Positions 1 through 11,500 of a stretch of DNA of 64,000 nt are shown here, one piece after another (position 1 is the first letter of the stretch; every line of letters begins with the position of its first letter). The DNA comes from Sclerotiophoma versabilis (taxonomy: Eukaryota > Ascomycota > Dothideomycetes > Pleosporales > Didymellaceae). The translations under genes and the position numbers were made by a program. The notes beneath the pieces are model-generated. The model saw only the letters and a program-made list of their open reading frames with translations. It was not told where the DNA came from and searched no databases. The stretch is taken from positions 186,001 to 250,000 of the forward strand of contig JAAROD010000076.1 in NCBI GenBank assembly GCA_012274445.1, in the 5' to 3' direction.

Positions 1-765
1 TAGGGCGGACACCTGTTCCAGGGAACGCCCGTGGAAGATCGGCGTTATTAATATAGAAGACGACAGGTCATGCATCTCTAAGTTATGATGGTCAAATGAG
101 AAATTAGGTCGTCACTGCGCGTGGCGGTAGACTGCCGAGAGATTGGCCGGACGTGGCAGTGGGCTGCCGAGGGATTGGCCGCGGTCAGCCGCTAGTCTGT
201 AACGGATGGGGAAGGTGCATACGCAGATGCTGCAGGAGTTCAGCATGTCAGTCATGGGGAACGTGTGAGGTTGAAATATACCAAGATAGCGGTTGGAAAG
301 CTGGTCGCATCTCTATACTAAGGTCAAGGAAATCTTCGGGCTGACTGACAAACAACATGTGTTCTTTCAAGCTCGTTTCGCATATCGAGCCTCAAACGGA
401 GTGCCGGCGAATTATACCTAGTCGTTTCAACAACAAGTATCCCCCAGAAGCTCTCAGCATCCTCACGCAACGCTTGGACTTACACACCAGATGATACTCC
501 AGGGGCTATTAACTGTACATATCATTTACTATGCGGCGCCGAGTTATGCATTGGCACTTTTGACTTGATCCACAAGCAAGTGGCGGAGTGAAAATGCTAA
601 CAACTTCCGAGGACTGTTATAGGAGGGTGCTGCAAGTGCGGCGAGAATCGGAGCCAGCGGAGTGGTGGTAAGGTGATAAACGCCGGTATTGACATCACAA
701 CTGATGCCACACTACATCATCTGCAGCTGTATCGTGCTGACTGAGGTTTGTGCGGTCTGTGAGCC
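1..765. other. Non-coding left edge
   Basis: No convincing gene was seen here. The short open frames lack family motifs. The stretch holds the tandem 29-bp repeat at 120-180 and the 3' flank of the metallophosphoesterase gene. Confidence 0.5.
120..180. repeat. Two imperfect 29-bp tandem copies
   Basis: Positions 120-148 and 152-180 align without gaps. The few mismatches are all transitions. Transition-only divergence would fit repeat-induced point mutation or simple decay. No gene is associated with the repeat. Confidence 0.6.
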
Positions 766-1728
766 TCAGCCGTATCTCCTCCACAATGTCTCCCTGTTGC
801 CCTTGGGCATCTCAGGCCCAGGCAAAATATCGCGCAGAAGGTCGTTGATGTCCAGTCCTCGTTCTTGGCATTCCTGCCACTGCCTTGGGTACCCTAGACT
901 GACCTCCTCGAAACGTGTATTGTCAATCCAATCTGTACGCCTGATATGCAAGTGTCCGCTGACAGCGACCTTCACATTGAACTTGTTGTGCCAGTCCTCC
1001 GTCTTCTTTGTACCGCACCACAACGAAAAACGTGGTACACGAACTAGCTTTACCAGATCCTCGCGCAGTGGCCAGTGGTTGATGACAATGAGGGGGGTGT
1101 CTGGGTACGCAGCGATCGCAGCTTCGAGCTTCTTCTCCGTCTTCTCAACGAGAGCATTGCACCATGCAATGCGTGAGGTGTATGGGTCCGGATGCAGCAG
1201 ATGTTCGTCGGTAGCCTCGATGTTCTCCTCTCTTGCCCAATCCAGCGCATCCTTCAGCTCGACCTCTTTGGGCCGAAAACTGTAGTCGTACAGCGTGAAG
1301 ATGGGTGCGATGAGCGCTGGCCCTCCCTCGCCCTCCCAGAGCGTGAATTCATCTTCAGGTGTCAACACCCCATACTCGTGTGCTATGTCCACACATTCCA
1401 TATACTTTCTCTCGCCCCGCAAGCCATGGTGCTTCTGCGAAGGGACGGTGTACAGCTCGTGGTTACCGGGAACCCAGAAAACGCGCCTAAAGCATGACGT
1501 CGCCCTCTCAAAGGCCTGTCTGCAGTGGTCGGCACTCTCGCCTACGTCGCCGCATAGGATAAGGTCATCGTTAAGACGTGGCTGTAGCTTTTCGAGAGCT
1601 TCGCGATTGCCCTTGAAGGAGAGGTGAATATCGCTTATTGCCCAGAGGCGCGCAGGAGGGGTTTGTGGAGGGGTTGGCGTCCGCGACTGTGCAACAGCGT
1701 CGTCTGCGACAGACAGGAGGGGATCCAT
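766..1728 (-). CDS. Calcineurin-like metallophosphoesterase
   Basis: This is an intronless 320-residue protein starting at an ATG. All blocks of the binuclear-metal phosphoesterase fold can be seen: D33-x-H35 in AISDIHLSFKG, G60-D61 (GDVGE), G88-N89-H90-E (GNHE), H218 (INHWP) and G258-H-L-H261. By family knowledge these residues bind two divalent metals and a phosphate ester. The N-terminal 27 residues are a Pro/Thr-rich leader without a clear targeting signal. No transmembrane segment was seen, so a soluble cytosolic enzyme is likely. The substrate cannot be read from the sequence; cyclic-nucleotide or other phosphodiester or phosphomonoester hydrolysis are all possible. The next gene (2519-3652) has the same orientation but lies 790 nt away, so the two need not be co-regulated. 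Confidence 0.88.
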   Translation of the reverse strand: MDPLLSVADDAVAQSRTPTPPQTPPARLWAISDIHLSFKGNREALEKLQPRLNDDLILCGDVGESADHCRQAFERATSCFRRVFWVPGNHELYTVPSQKHHGLRGERKYMECVDIAHEYGVLTPEDEFTLWEGEGGPALIAPIFTLYDYSFRPKEVELKDALDWAREENIEATDEHLLHPDPYTSRIAWCNALVEKTEKKLEAAIAAYPDTPLIVINHWPLREDLVKLVRVPRFSLWCGTKKTEDWHNKFNVKVAVSGHLHIRRTDWIDNTRFEEVSLGYPRQWQECQERGLDINDLLRDILPGPEMPKGNRETLWRRYG

Positions 1729-2518
1729 GACTCGTCCGTTTATGCTGGAAATCTAATGGTAGTCAATTGGCATGTTGGCAGTCATACACGAGCGTTTGCC
1801 GGCATCTGAGGGCCCCCGCGCGTGCATGTCCGCCGCTGTATGGCCGCGCATATTGTCAGCAAAGATGCGGTCATCGAGCACGGACTGCAACACCATCATG
1901 ATGGCTTCTCCACTCCAAACCATACCACAACGCTTGTCGTCATCGTTATCAGTGAGTTCTTTTGCGCAGACGAGCATTCGGTTTTGGGAGGGACTGTCGT
2001 GAGAGTAATGGTTTGAGGTAGCCCTGTGATGGCGTTCGGTAGTGTGGTCTTGGACCCTTTGGCCCTCGGTGCAAATTCGAGCCGTTGTGGCTCGGCATGC
2101 TTTGGAGCACGCCACAATGTGTGATTGGCTTTCTCAAAGCTGAGTGAGAGCCGCAGCTGTTTTGTAGAAGGTTGGTGATGAATCGTGTTGTCGAGTGTTA
2201 ACGATGTCGTGATGATAGGGCAACAGTCAAATTCCCTTGCCCCCGGCAGACAGCGTGCTCACAATCTTGATGTTGAATTTTAGGGAAATACTTATGTGCT
2301 GAGTGGCGTGGTGAGGTTTGCATGCTGGATCTATGCTGAAGTTGCCAACTTCCAGATGTAAACAATTGGGCCTGCCGTTTTTGCGCTGCTGCGGCATTCA
2401 TAGCTTCCTCCTCGATACTGGGATGCCAAGCAACAAGAAACAGTAGTAGTATGCACCTACACCAGGTATATTGTAAGATTAGAAAGGAATAACTTTATAA
2501 TTATATCATCATGGATAC
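1729..2518. other. Intergenic, no gene seen
   Basis: This is the upstream region of the metallophosphoesterase and the downstream region of the coiled-coil gene. Only short unsupported frames occur on both strands. Confidence 0.45.
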
Positions 2519-3652
2519 TCAGGTCGAGTACGCCGGCGGCGCTGCATCATAGCCCGGCGGTGCATCTGCTGTAGGTTGGTAAGTCTGCTGAACACTACCA
2601 TGTCCCTCCAACACTCCCTTGAAAGCAGTCTCCCTTGAATTTTGCAACTCGATCCGTGCGTTCTTCAGTTGCTCGTTCGCACTGCTTATGTCCCCAAGCA
2701 GCTTCTGCTCTCTCTGTTCGCTCTCCCTCACTAAGTTGCCGGACTTGTGTCCTGCTCTGTCGACCTGCGCCTCCGAGTCTTTAATTTTATCGTGCATCTC
2801 CATATCACTGAAGATATTATCAAAGATGACATCGCCCCAAATACTCCCAGATGCGATATTGAGCTGGCCTAAATCGGAGAGATGAGGTGCGACCTGTTGC
2901 AATTGTTGCTGCAGAATACGAACGATCTGAATGCTGCTCTCGGCACGTTCGAGCAGGCTACGCTTTTGCATCGAGGCCATGGCACCGCCCCCAAACATGT
3001 CCCATTGTGACATGCCATGTGCATCATCGAGGTAGTTGCGCGCTTCACTGAGCTTGGTGCTGGTTTGGCGCAACAAAAATAGTACGTGGCGCTCCTTCTC
3101 AAGCTCCTGATGAATAGACTGCACGTATCGAGATGCGGCATTACATGCCTCTTCCTTGCGATCTTCGTCTGGAAACTCCGGCGTCTGGCCGGCGAAGATT
3201 GAGTTGTAGAGTTGGTCGAGCTGCTGCTGGAGGTGGATATGGCGGGTTGTGTCGCTGTCGAACTTCTGTCTTTGCACTTCGGCCTCTGCCTTCAGTTGTC
3301 TGACGTATGCGAGCTCATCTTCGGCGGTCTTTTGCTCTTGGATTGCGTCAAAGTACTCGCGCTCTTCTTTCGCTGCTTTCTCGGCAAAGCGCTCCTTACG
3401 ACCAGATGCTTTATGTGCGAACCGGCGAAATGTTGACTCAGAGTACTTCTTGTGATCTTTGAGCTCGAGGTCTGTCTTCTTACGGAGATCTCCTACACGT
3501 TTTGACGTACTTGCTTCTTGCGCTTCTAGGTCTTGGAGGTAAGCATTTTGCTGTTGCAGTTTTGCCGGTGCTTGATCTGTTTCTGCAAGACCTTGAAGAA
3601 GCTGCGCATGCTGAGAAGCTGCTCCATGGACTTTTGACTGAATCGATGCCAT
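2519..3652 (-). CDS. Coiled-coil protein with two C-terminal PPxY motifs
   Basis: This is an intronless 377-residue protein; its ATG lies in a good context. Residues 1-120 and about 230-345 are rich in Gln, Glu, Lys and Ala with heptad-like spacing, predicting long coiled coils. A central motif around residues 213-230 (WDMFGGGAMASMQKR) interrupts them with a glycine triplet. The last 15 residues carry two PPxY motifs, PPGY at 365-368 and PPAY at 372-375. PPxY is the known ligand of WW domains, including those of Rsp5/Nedd4 ubiquitin ligases. An adaptor or ubiquitin-ligase substrate role is inference only. No signal peptide or membrane span was found. I do not recognise a named family. Confidence 0.8.
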   Translation of the reverse strand: MASIQSKVHGAASQHAQLLQGLAETDQAPAKLQQQNAYLQDLEAQEASTSKRVGDLRKKTDLELKDHKKYSESTFRRFAHKASGRKERFAEKAAKEEREYFDAIQEQKTAEDELAYVRQLKAEAEVQRQKFDSDTTRHIHLQQQLDQLYNSIFAGQTPEFPDEDRKEEACNAASRYVQSIHQELEKERHVLFLLRQTSTKLSEARNYLDDAHGMSQWDMFGGGAMASMQKRSLLERAESSIQIVRILQQQLQQVAPHLSDLGQLNIASGSIWGDVIFDNIFSDMEMHDKIKDSEAQVDRAGHKSGNLVRESEQREQKLLGDISSANEQLKNARIELQNSRETAFKGVLEGHGSVQQTYQPTADAPPGYDAAPPAYST

Positions 3653-4530
3653 GTTGCCTAGTACGTAGGTTCAAAAGACTTGTATGTTAATTATCAATGT
3701 TTGTTAAAGAAAATGTAAGGTAAGTGAAGTCTGGGAGTATATACTTGATTTGCTCCACGAGGCAGCTGCAATCTTGGCCTACGTTTGGTAGGCACGCCTT
3801 ACACAGCCTTACTGCTGGACGCCTGAAGTTGCAACCATCAGTCTACCTTGGTGATGATCGTCGGTTCCTGGTGGTTCCAATGGGGCCGGTCACAAGCGTC
3901 AGCCAAGCAAGGCTGAGCTTTCTAGGAGAGGCATAAATGTGGCGCAGGCACAGTGGGAGGATGTGCTAGCGTTCTCCGAGACGGTTGCATGGTTCACGGT
4001 CCTTCCGCCCGCCGACTTGGCTGGGAGCTGAATCATGTCGAAATCGCTTAATTTTCTCTAAGAGACCTTGTGCATCAGGTCGCGCTCTAATCAACGTTTG
4101 CCCTACAGTGTGTGTGCATGTGTATGCTAAGATATCTCTCCTTTATCTTCCCTAAAAAGCTAGGACAAGATTATCTCTTCAAATACACCTCTACAGAGGT
4201 AATAAAAATAACTTGCTTGAATAGATAAAATCTATGTTAGCAACTGCTCTTCAATCCGTATATTTATAGCGTGCAGCGCTCCGGTTGATCAGAGATTGTT
4301 ATATCCGCAAAGAGCGCAAGCGCAGCCGAAGTTGTGCCCAGATCCATTTACATAGGACAACGCGACAACGCCCCACTTATGTGCCTGCGAGGCACTTCTT
4401 CGGGATGTTTTTGTGTGACTTTGGCCTCGCACAACAGTGCAAGAGCTTGAAAACACGTGGAATCCCTTCGCTGCACTTCAACTGAGCTCTCCTCCCTTAC
4501 ATACTACTTCTCACATCAACCCGCACCATC
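3653..4530. other. Divergent intergenic region
   Basis: This 878-nt region lies between the coiled-coil gene (minus strand) and the DUF1593 gene (plus strand), and presumably carries both promoters. It includes an AT-rich stretch at about 4100-4260. No gene was seen. Confidence 0.45.
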
Positions 4531-6083
4531 ATGGCTACAGAAAGGCTCCAAACATATCCTCAAAAGCCCCGCGTTTTCATCTTGTCGGATATCTCGAATG
4601 AACCCGATGATGCCGAATCGCTGTGCCGCTACTTGTTGTACGCCAACCAGTTCGATACCGAGGGGCTGGTGGCATGCACAAGCACCTGGATGAAAAACAA
4701 AGTGTGCCCGCAGGACATGGAGAAGATCATTGGTGCCTATGCGGGCGCCGTCGACAACTTGAACAAGCACGTTCATCCGGATTGGTCGTATCCGAGTGCA
4801 GAGCACTTGAGGGGCCTGATAAAGAGTGGCGCCGAGGTGAGTTCCCACGGCGAATGAAATGAACCCCACAGTGTTGAACAATGCTGATTGATGGATAGAC
4901 GTATGGAATGTCAGCTGTAGGGCAGGACATCCCGCTTTCTCCTGGAGGTCAGCTACTCTACGACCGTATCGTTGCACCTTCGACACAGCCGTTATGGATC
5001 CTCTGTTGGGGCGGCACAAACACACTTGCACAGGCATTGGTTACGATTGATGACAAGTACTCCCCTGAAGACTCACAGCGTCTACTATCACGTATTCGTG
5101 TGTACGCAATCTCTGACCAGGATGACACTGGCGCATGGATCCGGAACAACTTCCCCGATATTTTCTACATTGCCTCGGTGCATGGATGGAATCAATATGG
5201 CATGGCAGCCTGGACTGGTATCTCAGGTGAGAAGTACTACGGCTTTGATCAGGGTGGACCGAATTTCTCCAAAATGGAGAAAAGCTGGATCAAGGAGAAC
5301 ATACAAATCGGACCACTCGGAAGCGTATACCCCGACTACCTCTTCATCCCCGAGGGCGACACCCCGACCTTCCTCTACCTTATTCAGAATGGTCTCGGTG
5401 TGCCAGAGTGTCCCCACTACGGGTCTTGGGGCGGCCGCTATGTTCGAACAGATATTAGTGGGGTCGGTCTGAACAGCAACCATTACAGCGATGCCGTAGA
5501 TCGTGTCAACGGTCTTGACGGCAAAATGTACACCTCGAATCATTCCACTATCTGGCGCTGGCGAGATGCATTCCAGAACGACTTCGCAGCGAGGATAAAG
5601 TGGAGTATGGAGTCCGAATTTAGCAAAGCGAACCACCACCCCGTCATCCATCTCAACGGTAGCAAGGATCTTACACCCGTGCGCATCGACGCTGAAGCCG
5701 GTTCCTCCGTTATTCTTGATGCCAGCGGAACCTATGATCCGGACGGTGGGCGGCTCACATACAAGTGGTGGCACTACCGCGAACCTACAGCGACGCAATG
5801 GTTGGTGGATGCCGAAGTTGCAGAGTTGCAAATTAAGAAGCTAGATGACGAGGGCAAAAGAGTTGAAGTCACGTTGCCGCCGCCAGAAAAATGTGCAGTC
5901 GAGCTGATGAGCAGGAAGCCGGTGCCGCAAGGGCAACTGCTGCATTTGATCTTGGAAGTTACAGACGATGGGACCCCCAGTTTGACGAGCTACAGGCGCG
6001 TGTTGATCCAGGCTACGAACAAAGATCTCAGAGGTGAAGGTAACGATGCAGATGTCATTGGTGATCTGATAAAAAATTTGTAG
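4531..6083 (+). CDS. DUF1593 / Sde182-type nucleoside-hydrolase-like protein
   Basis: Two exons, 4531-4836 and 4899-6083, encode 496 residues. The 62-nt intron has a GTGAGT donor and a GATAG acceptor and joins in frame. The N-terminal half resembles the nucleoside-hydrolase fold: D20, N23, D26 and D27 (ILSDISNEPDD) form an acidic cluster like the calcium site of that fold. The C-terminal part (about residues 360-480) looks like an immunoglobulin-like module, with the motif ASGTYDPDGG. In DUF1593 proteins this pairing has been linked to cellulose-binding proteins of bacteria and fungi. No signal peptide is visible at the chosen ATG, which is odd for an extracellular polysaccharide-binding role. 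Reaction and substrate remain unknown. Confidence 0.87.
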
Positions 6084-7936
6084 ACGACACTACGAGATTG
6101 CTTTTATGCTGTGCAATTGATCAGATTCAAACATGACATACAATCTGAAGTCACGTGTCGTGCTTGGACAACGCGAGACCGTGACGCGTTTATCGCCATA
6201 AGCCCAGCGCTTCGGCAAACCTCAATCAACCACACCACGTATTATGCGGCTTGCAGGCTGCTATTGCATTGTCTAAGCTCATTCATAGCAGGTCCTGGTA
6301 TGCTGCAATCAGCTCTCCTGGACGCTGCTCGAAGCACATATGTCGGAACTATCTGGAGAGTGAGCAACGTGTATTCATTTTGCAGACATGCGTCCACGGC
6401 TGCAAGCCCAAAGCTTTTCAACCTATGCGCAGGGCCTTGACACTGCAGACAAGGACTCTTTCCCGGTAACGCTGCTGCTTTGCGCTTTGATGGCCGCCTG
6501 TCACCCTTTCCACAGCTCATCCAAAGGCGCTGTCGCATGAAGTTACATAAAGACGAGACCCCAAGCCTGGCCGTAGACTTCTTCCGTACAGAAGGGTCAA
6601 CCAAAACCTAGCGACTTCCCGATTACTCAAACTAGTTTGCAATTTGAATCTTACGATACGGCTGCTGAGTATCTTCAGGCCCGCACTAGGAAAGCATCAG
6701 CTTACTAGATACCTCCAAACTACATTATCACTATCCTACAAACATATGAAGAACAGCGTAATGAAGTACGTCTTCTAAACCGTACCATGAAATGTGTAAC
6801 GCCACCGCAGCTGTAGAGCAATGTAACACTTTGACCAACCTTGGCCAGAACGGCTTTCTGTCTTCTTGTTGTTCATTACGTATTGTCCTGAAGTAACGGC
6901 TTTCACTTTGGTGCGGCTTTTCCTTTGTTCTAGTGAGCTCTTAGATTCATGACATACGAGTATTTTCTACTGTGCCGCATTATTGCCTCCATGGATCCCA
7001 AACCAAGCTAAGGAGGTGCCCAGATATCTTTCACTGATACATGACTGAGCCTCGAACCTGGAGAACTATCATCGCATCCGGCAGGAACGCGTACCATGGA
7101 CCCTTTAGCCTTGGTCATTCGAAACTGGCTTTTGATTGACTGGACAATGCTCACACTGTTAGAGTCTCTTAAAGCTATGGCATGTTTCATTGGCATCATT
7201 AAGTGCATCTCCGTGGCTCGTTATGTTCATTTAGCTTCGGATTTTACAAACCTCTTATGGCAGGTATTCAACGCAAAAAACACATATAACTGGATTGTTA
7301 TTAAGAAATTAGTCGTATGGTCTGGAGAACTGCTCAGAAATACGATTGAGCAAGTCAATTATTGTGCGTTCTGTGTTGGATCGAACATTGTTGCAGCGAA
7401 GCTAATGTAATCGGGCTCAAGTGCGCGACTTTCATGCACAATGTACAACTGGCATGCTCCAAGCCGTTGTTAAAAGAGAATACTGCATTTTTGTGCGGTA
7501 AATCCAACAAGGCTGCACTGTGAGCTCTATACAGATGGAGAAACTGTCCCGCTCTTATATTAGAACCAGCCCTTGGCGTAGGTATCGCATGATTGGCAAC
7601 GCTTTACAAATTAGCTTTGGAATTCTGTTCGCCATACTTCTACTTTGACTCTTACGGCCTTTCCACTGCTGGGTCCGCTTTACTTGAAGCAGTCACTCAC
7701 ACGTTCTGATGAGGCCCAGATTCAGTACTCGATTCAATATCCAGCCTGACACAGCTAGCCTGGTCTAACACTTCCAACAACAGGTTGTCTTTCACTGTGC
7801 TCAACTCAATACTGTGAGAGACGCCATCACTCCTATTTAGGGATCTCACGAGTATTCCCAGAGTGATTTGCTCATTTTCCAGATAACATCTGAATCAACT
7901 AGAGTTCCATCGACCAGAATCCTACAGCCTGTCACA
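6084..7936. other. 1.85-kb non-coding stretch
   Basis: No convincing gene was seen. A 104-codon ATG frame at 7096-7410 has hydrophobic, low-complexity content and no recognisable domain, and was not called. The right end is the likely promoter of the next gene. Confidence 0.45.
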
Positions 7937-10840
7937 ATGGACCGCTTGGATTCGATGTTTGACTTTAATGATTTCAACGACAATGAACAGGATGTTAGTC
8001 TGGTAGTCGACAACCACCTCTTCAACAATGGGCCTGACTTGTTCAGTCAGGGGCTGTCCGACTCGTCGAGCAGCTCCATGGCTTTGCGGTCCTCTGACGG
8101 CGTGATCGATCACTTTGCTGATACTATTCCTCAGGAAGGCGCAACTTTGCTATCCTTTGACCACGAGTGTTTCGACGATACTTTCGAATTATTCCAGGGT
8201 ATCAAGTTTGGAGACAATCTGGCCGGTCTCGCACTACTGCCCGACCCATTCACACCAAAGTCGATGGCTCAGCAACCTATAGACAATGGTCTAGGTCTAG
8301 TCTTTGATCCTGAGCTTCCCGCAGTTCCGCTCATGCCAACGCCTACTATCGCGCCCGCTGCGCTGTTTGACGAGACTCTACTGTGTCCTCAGATCGTGCC
8401 ATGGCCTTTTGCAAATTCTTCCACAGCTCAAGTAACTAGCACTGACCAGCAGCAGCAATGGCAAGTGTTCGCAAACCAGCAGATGCATGTCTTCCAGCCA
8501 AGACCTCAAGACGCACAGTTTCATCTTCAACAGTGGCAATTTGACGAAAATCAGCTCGGTCTAAGTTTGCAATCGCCATTCCAATTGCCTGTGTACAGCA
8601 AGTCATCGCAGAACGTACAGTCTCTCCCGAAGCTCAAGTCGAATCCGAATTCTCCGCAGGGGCAAGACTCTCCGCAACATCAGGACATCCTTTCTAATGA
8701 ACAGGTTGCACTTCTACAAGCCGTTAAACCTGCTGAGCATATGCATCCTGCAACTTCAGATTCCCCATATCAATCTCTAAATACCGCCGCTGCGTCGCCA
8801 AAAACTATCCTCTCTCCGGATGAAGACGAACCGTCGCAAGATACTCCATGTCCTGGCGGAGCAACGGCTAAAAAGATGGCCCGAACTGTCCACACAAGAA
8901 CTCTTGAGCAGGAAATGCAAAATGAGTCTTTAACTCACACTCCATTGACGGGGCTGGCATTTATTAGCCTTCGTGATGCTGAAGCGGCGATGTCTGTACG
9001 CTACCTAGGATCGGAGTGGCAAGCCCCGTCCCCAGACAACACTGTTCCAAATACGCACCGTGAGCGTTCCAAATATGTACTCATGATGTTCAACGCCTTG
9101 CAGGATACCTCAGAATGCAAAGACAACAAGGTGGGCTTCTCATTCCTCAAGCGTTGGGACAAGGCTGGCTACTACAACGTCCAAGAGATGGAGAAGGTGT
9201 GTTGGCACATGCTTGATATTGCGGAACGCCTGCACACCCACGGCCCAGCAGCGACAAACATGTACTGCAGGGATGCGCTCAAGAAACTGAAGGCTTCTCG
9301 TAGTCTCACGTTCGAGCAGCGTATTCACGCTATCTGCGCTATGCTGAAGTTCTCCAAGAACCTCTGCGACAACTTGTTGAAGGGCGAGGGTATCGAGGCA
9401 CTAGTCGGTGCGCCGAAGCAGAAGATGTCTGGCGCGAAGACGATGATGGTGCAGAACCAGAAGCGTCAAAAGTGGATTTTGCATGGTCGTAGTGAGGATC
9501 TAAACCATCTTATAGCTGGAGATGATTGGGATCTGACGCCTGATGAAGAGAATATACCCGAAGCAACCCAACGCAAAACAAAGCAGGAATCTAAGCGCTC
9601 TACCCCGGCCACGAAGTTTCGAACGAGGAACAACACTCACTCAAGAGTTACCACGCGTGAAGGCTTCAAGTCCCGTGACAATGGATTTGAACTCACGCGT
9701 CGCCAATCAGTGTATGACAACACTGATGTAGACGAGTCAGACCCCAACACGGTGGAACAGCATCAGCATTTCGTTTCTTCCAAGTTGTCACCCCCGCATC
9801 CATATTCGCTAGATCTGTCTTCGCCACCAATATCACCGGTTGCACCAGAGCTTTCCCCCAACCCTAAGCCGCTAAAGCGTGCACCTTCCCGAAAAGTCCG
9901 AATGCCTCGTGCTGAGATCAAAGCTACACACGCTCGACTTGCAAAACAGCACAAGGCCCCGAAGTCAATGCCTATGGACGTTGCAGGGTTGGTTGCTGAG
10001 GAAGATGTGAAGACAAAGGCTAAGATTGCGTCACGGAAGCGTGCAATTGACTTGACAGCATCCGACCTCGAGGAGGAACAACCAGATCACCAGATCAAAT
10101 GCCAACGAAAGGCATCTACAGCTCTCCCTTCTGTTGCGCGGGAAATAACGCTTCCCTTCTCTAACAATGACAACAACGATAGCTCCAACACCTCCGTTTC
10201 TGACGAGCAGAATGCAGATGAGGGCGCAGAGTCCGGCCAGTAAGTAAATGAAGATGGATTGGGCGATCCCCAAGAAAACAGTGACAAATACAAAGACGAA
10301 GAAGAAAACGATGAGGAGAACGATGGGGTGGCACCTGAACAACCAGAGGCTGCATCTCGAACGCGCTCACCCTTCCCCATGCACAAGCGCAAGATCGCGC
10401 AAATCTCCAAGATCGAACACAACTTTCGATCAACTCGACCTCTGATTGTATTCAACCCGCATCGACCCAAGGAGCCGAGTAAGTCCGAGCCTGAACAGGA
10501 ACAGTCTGAAGAACTATCTGAAGACGAGCAGCACGCTGCCCCTGCAAAGCGCACAAAAGAAGGAAAAGATGAGCAAGCACGTAAGTCTACAACTCCTACT
10601 CTTGCTAAGCATGATTCAGCAATAAAAGGTAAGAAGCCTGAGTCGTTGCGCAATGCTCAGGGCCGGTTCATTCGACGTAAGGTGACGCCTGAGCGTGAGT
10701 TGGCTGCACTTGCTGAGCCAGAGGGGATCTCTGTTCGTGTTGCTCGGTCCATCCGCCATCATGCTGCTACATCTTTTGCACGCCGTGAGGCTGATGCGGA
10801 TGCTACATCTGGGAAGCGCCTCGGTCTGGGTCGGAAGTGA
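7937..10840 (+). CDS. Large acidic nuclear-type protein with one in-frame TAA
   Basis: The ATG at 7937 sits in a good context (TCACAATGG). The frame runs 768 codons to a TAA at 10241-10243. It then stays open in the same frame to 10840, giving about 967 residues if the stop is bypassed. The N-terminus is acidic and hydrophobic, the middle is Gln/Pro/Ser-rich, and a compact conserved-looking block lies at about residues 370-520 (Cys, Trp and Leu-rich, around KVGFSFLKRWDKAGYY). The tail has many Lys/Arg clusters that could serve nuclear import. This layout suggests a transcription-associated protein, but I do not recognise the family. The acidic low-complexity run (many D, E, N) continues smoothly across the TAA, so both parts were probably one protein. 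The stop may lie in a 42-nt intron, be a mutation, or truncate the product. Confidence 0.72.
10240..10281 (+). other. Possible 42-nt intron holding the in-frame stop
   Basis: A consensus donor GTAAGT begins at 10240 and an ACAG acceptor ends at 10281. The interval is 42 nt, a multiple of three, and contains the only stop between the two open parts. Removing it leaves the frame intact. Against this reading, it is very short for a fungal intron and has no clear CTRAY branch site. Confidence 0.4.
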
Positions 10841-11500
10841 ATAGTCTCCAACACAGTCTGTCATGACAAACCGCACTCCTTCGCTCTTTATGCATGGATA
10901 CTATCTCTTTTTCTGCACGCTACAGCTTTAGAGCTTCGTTTCCTGATGCCCTCTTTTTATGTTTCAGCCATGGTAAATGCATCGTAAAGTCACCCGATCA
11001 CAGCCAGTAATCCACGCAGTCGCATTTGCTGTATTCTTCACGGCTACGCAATGCTATAGTACAGCGATAAGCCATGAAATCTATTAGCAATTATCATGCA
11101 GCATGCAGTACTGCTCCATGATATTATATAACTCGGTCTCTCATAGGTATATCGCATGAAACCACCCATGATTACTTCTCGTTCAATGTTTTCGTGATTT
11201 TCGGACCAAAAGAACAAAATCTGCCTGACTATGAATCTACCAGTACGACGTCAAATACACACGTGCAATCAAAAGCCTACTCGATCAAATATCGACGTAA
11301 GCTCGATGCATTCGTCAGCGTTGATGGATGATATATGAGTCAACCGTGAAGCTTCCACAAAGAAGGCTACCTCATGCTGGGTCGAAGGGGTTGGAAATCA
11401 AAGTCATTGTATTAATTTGTAAAAGAAAGGAAGTCGCCATCTATTATAATGTATATTTTTGGGTCGTGTCGTCGTTAGTTGCGTTTCCATCCCGCTCTGA
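10841..11500. other. Convergent intergenic region
   Basis: This stretch lies between the 3' ends of the acidic protein gene and the rhodopsin-domain gene. It is AT-rich. No gene was seen. Confidence 0.45.

Noticed and set aside
7096..7410. 104-codon ATG frame with hydrophobic stretches
   Set aside because: It is AT-rich background with no family match and no supporting context.
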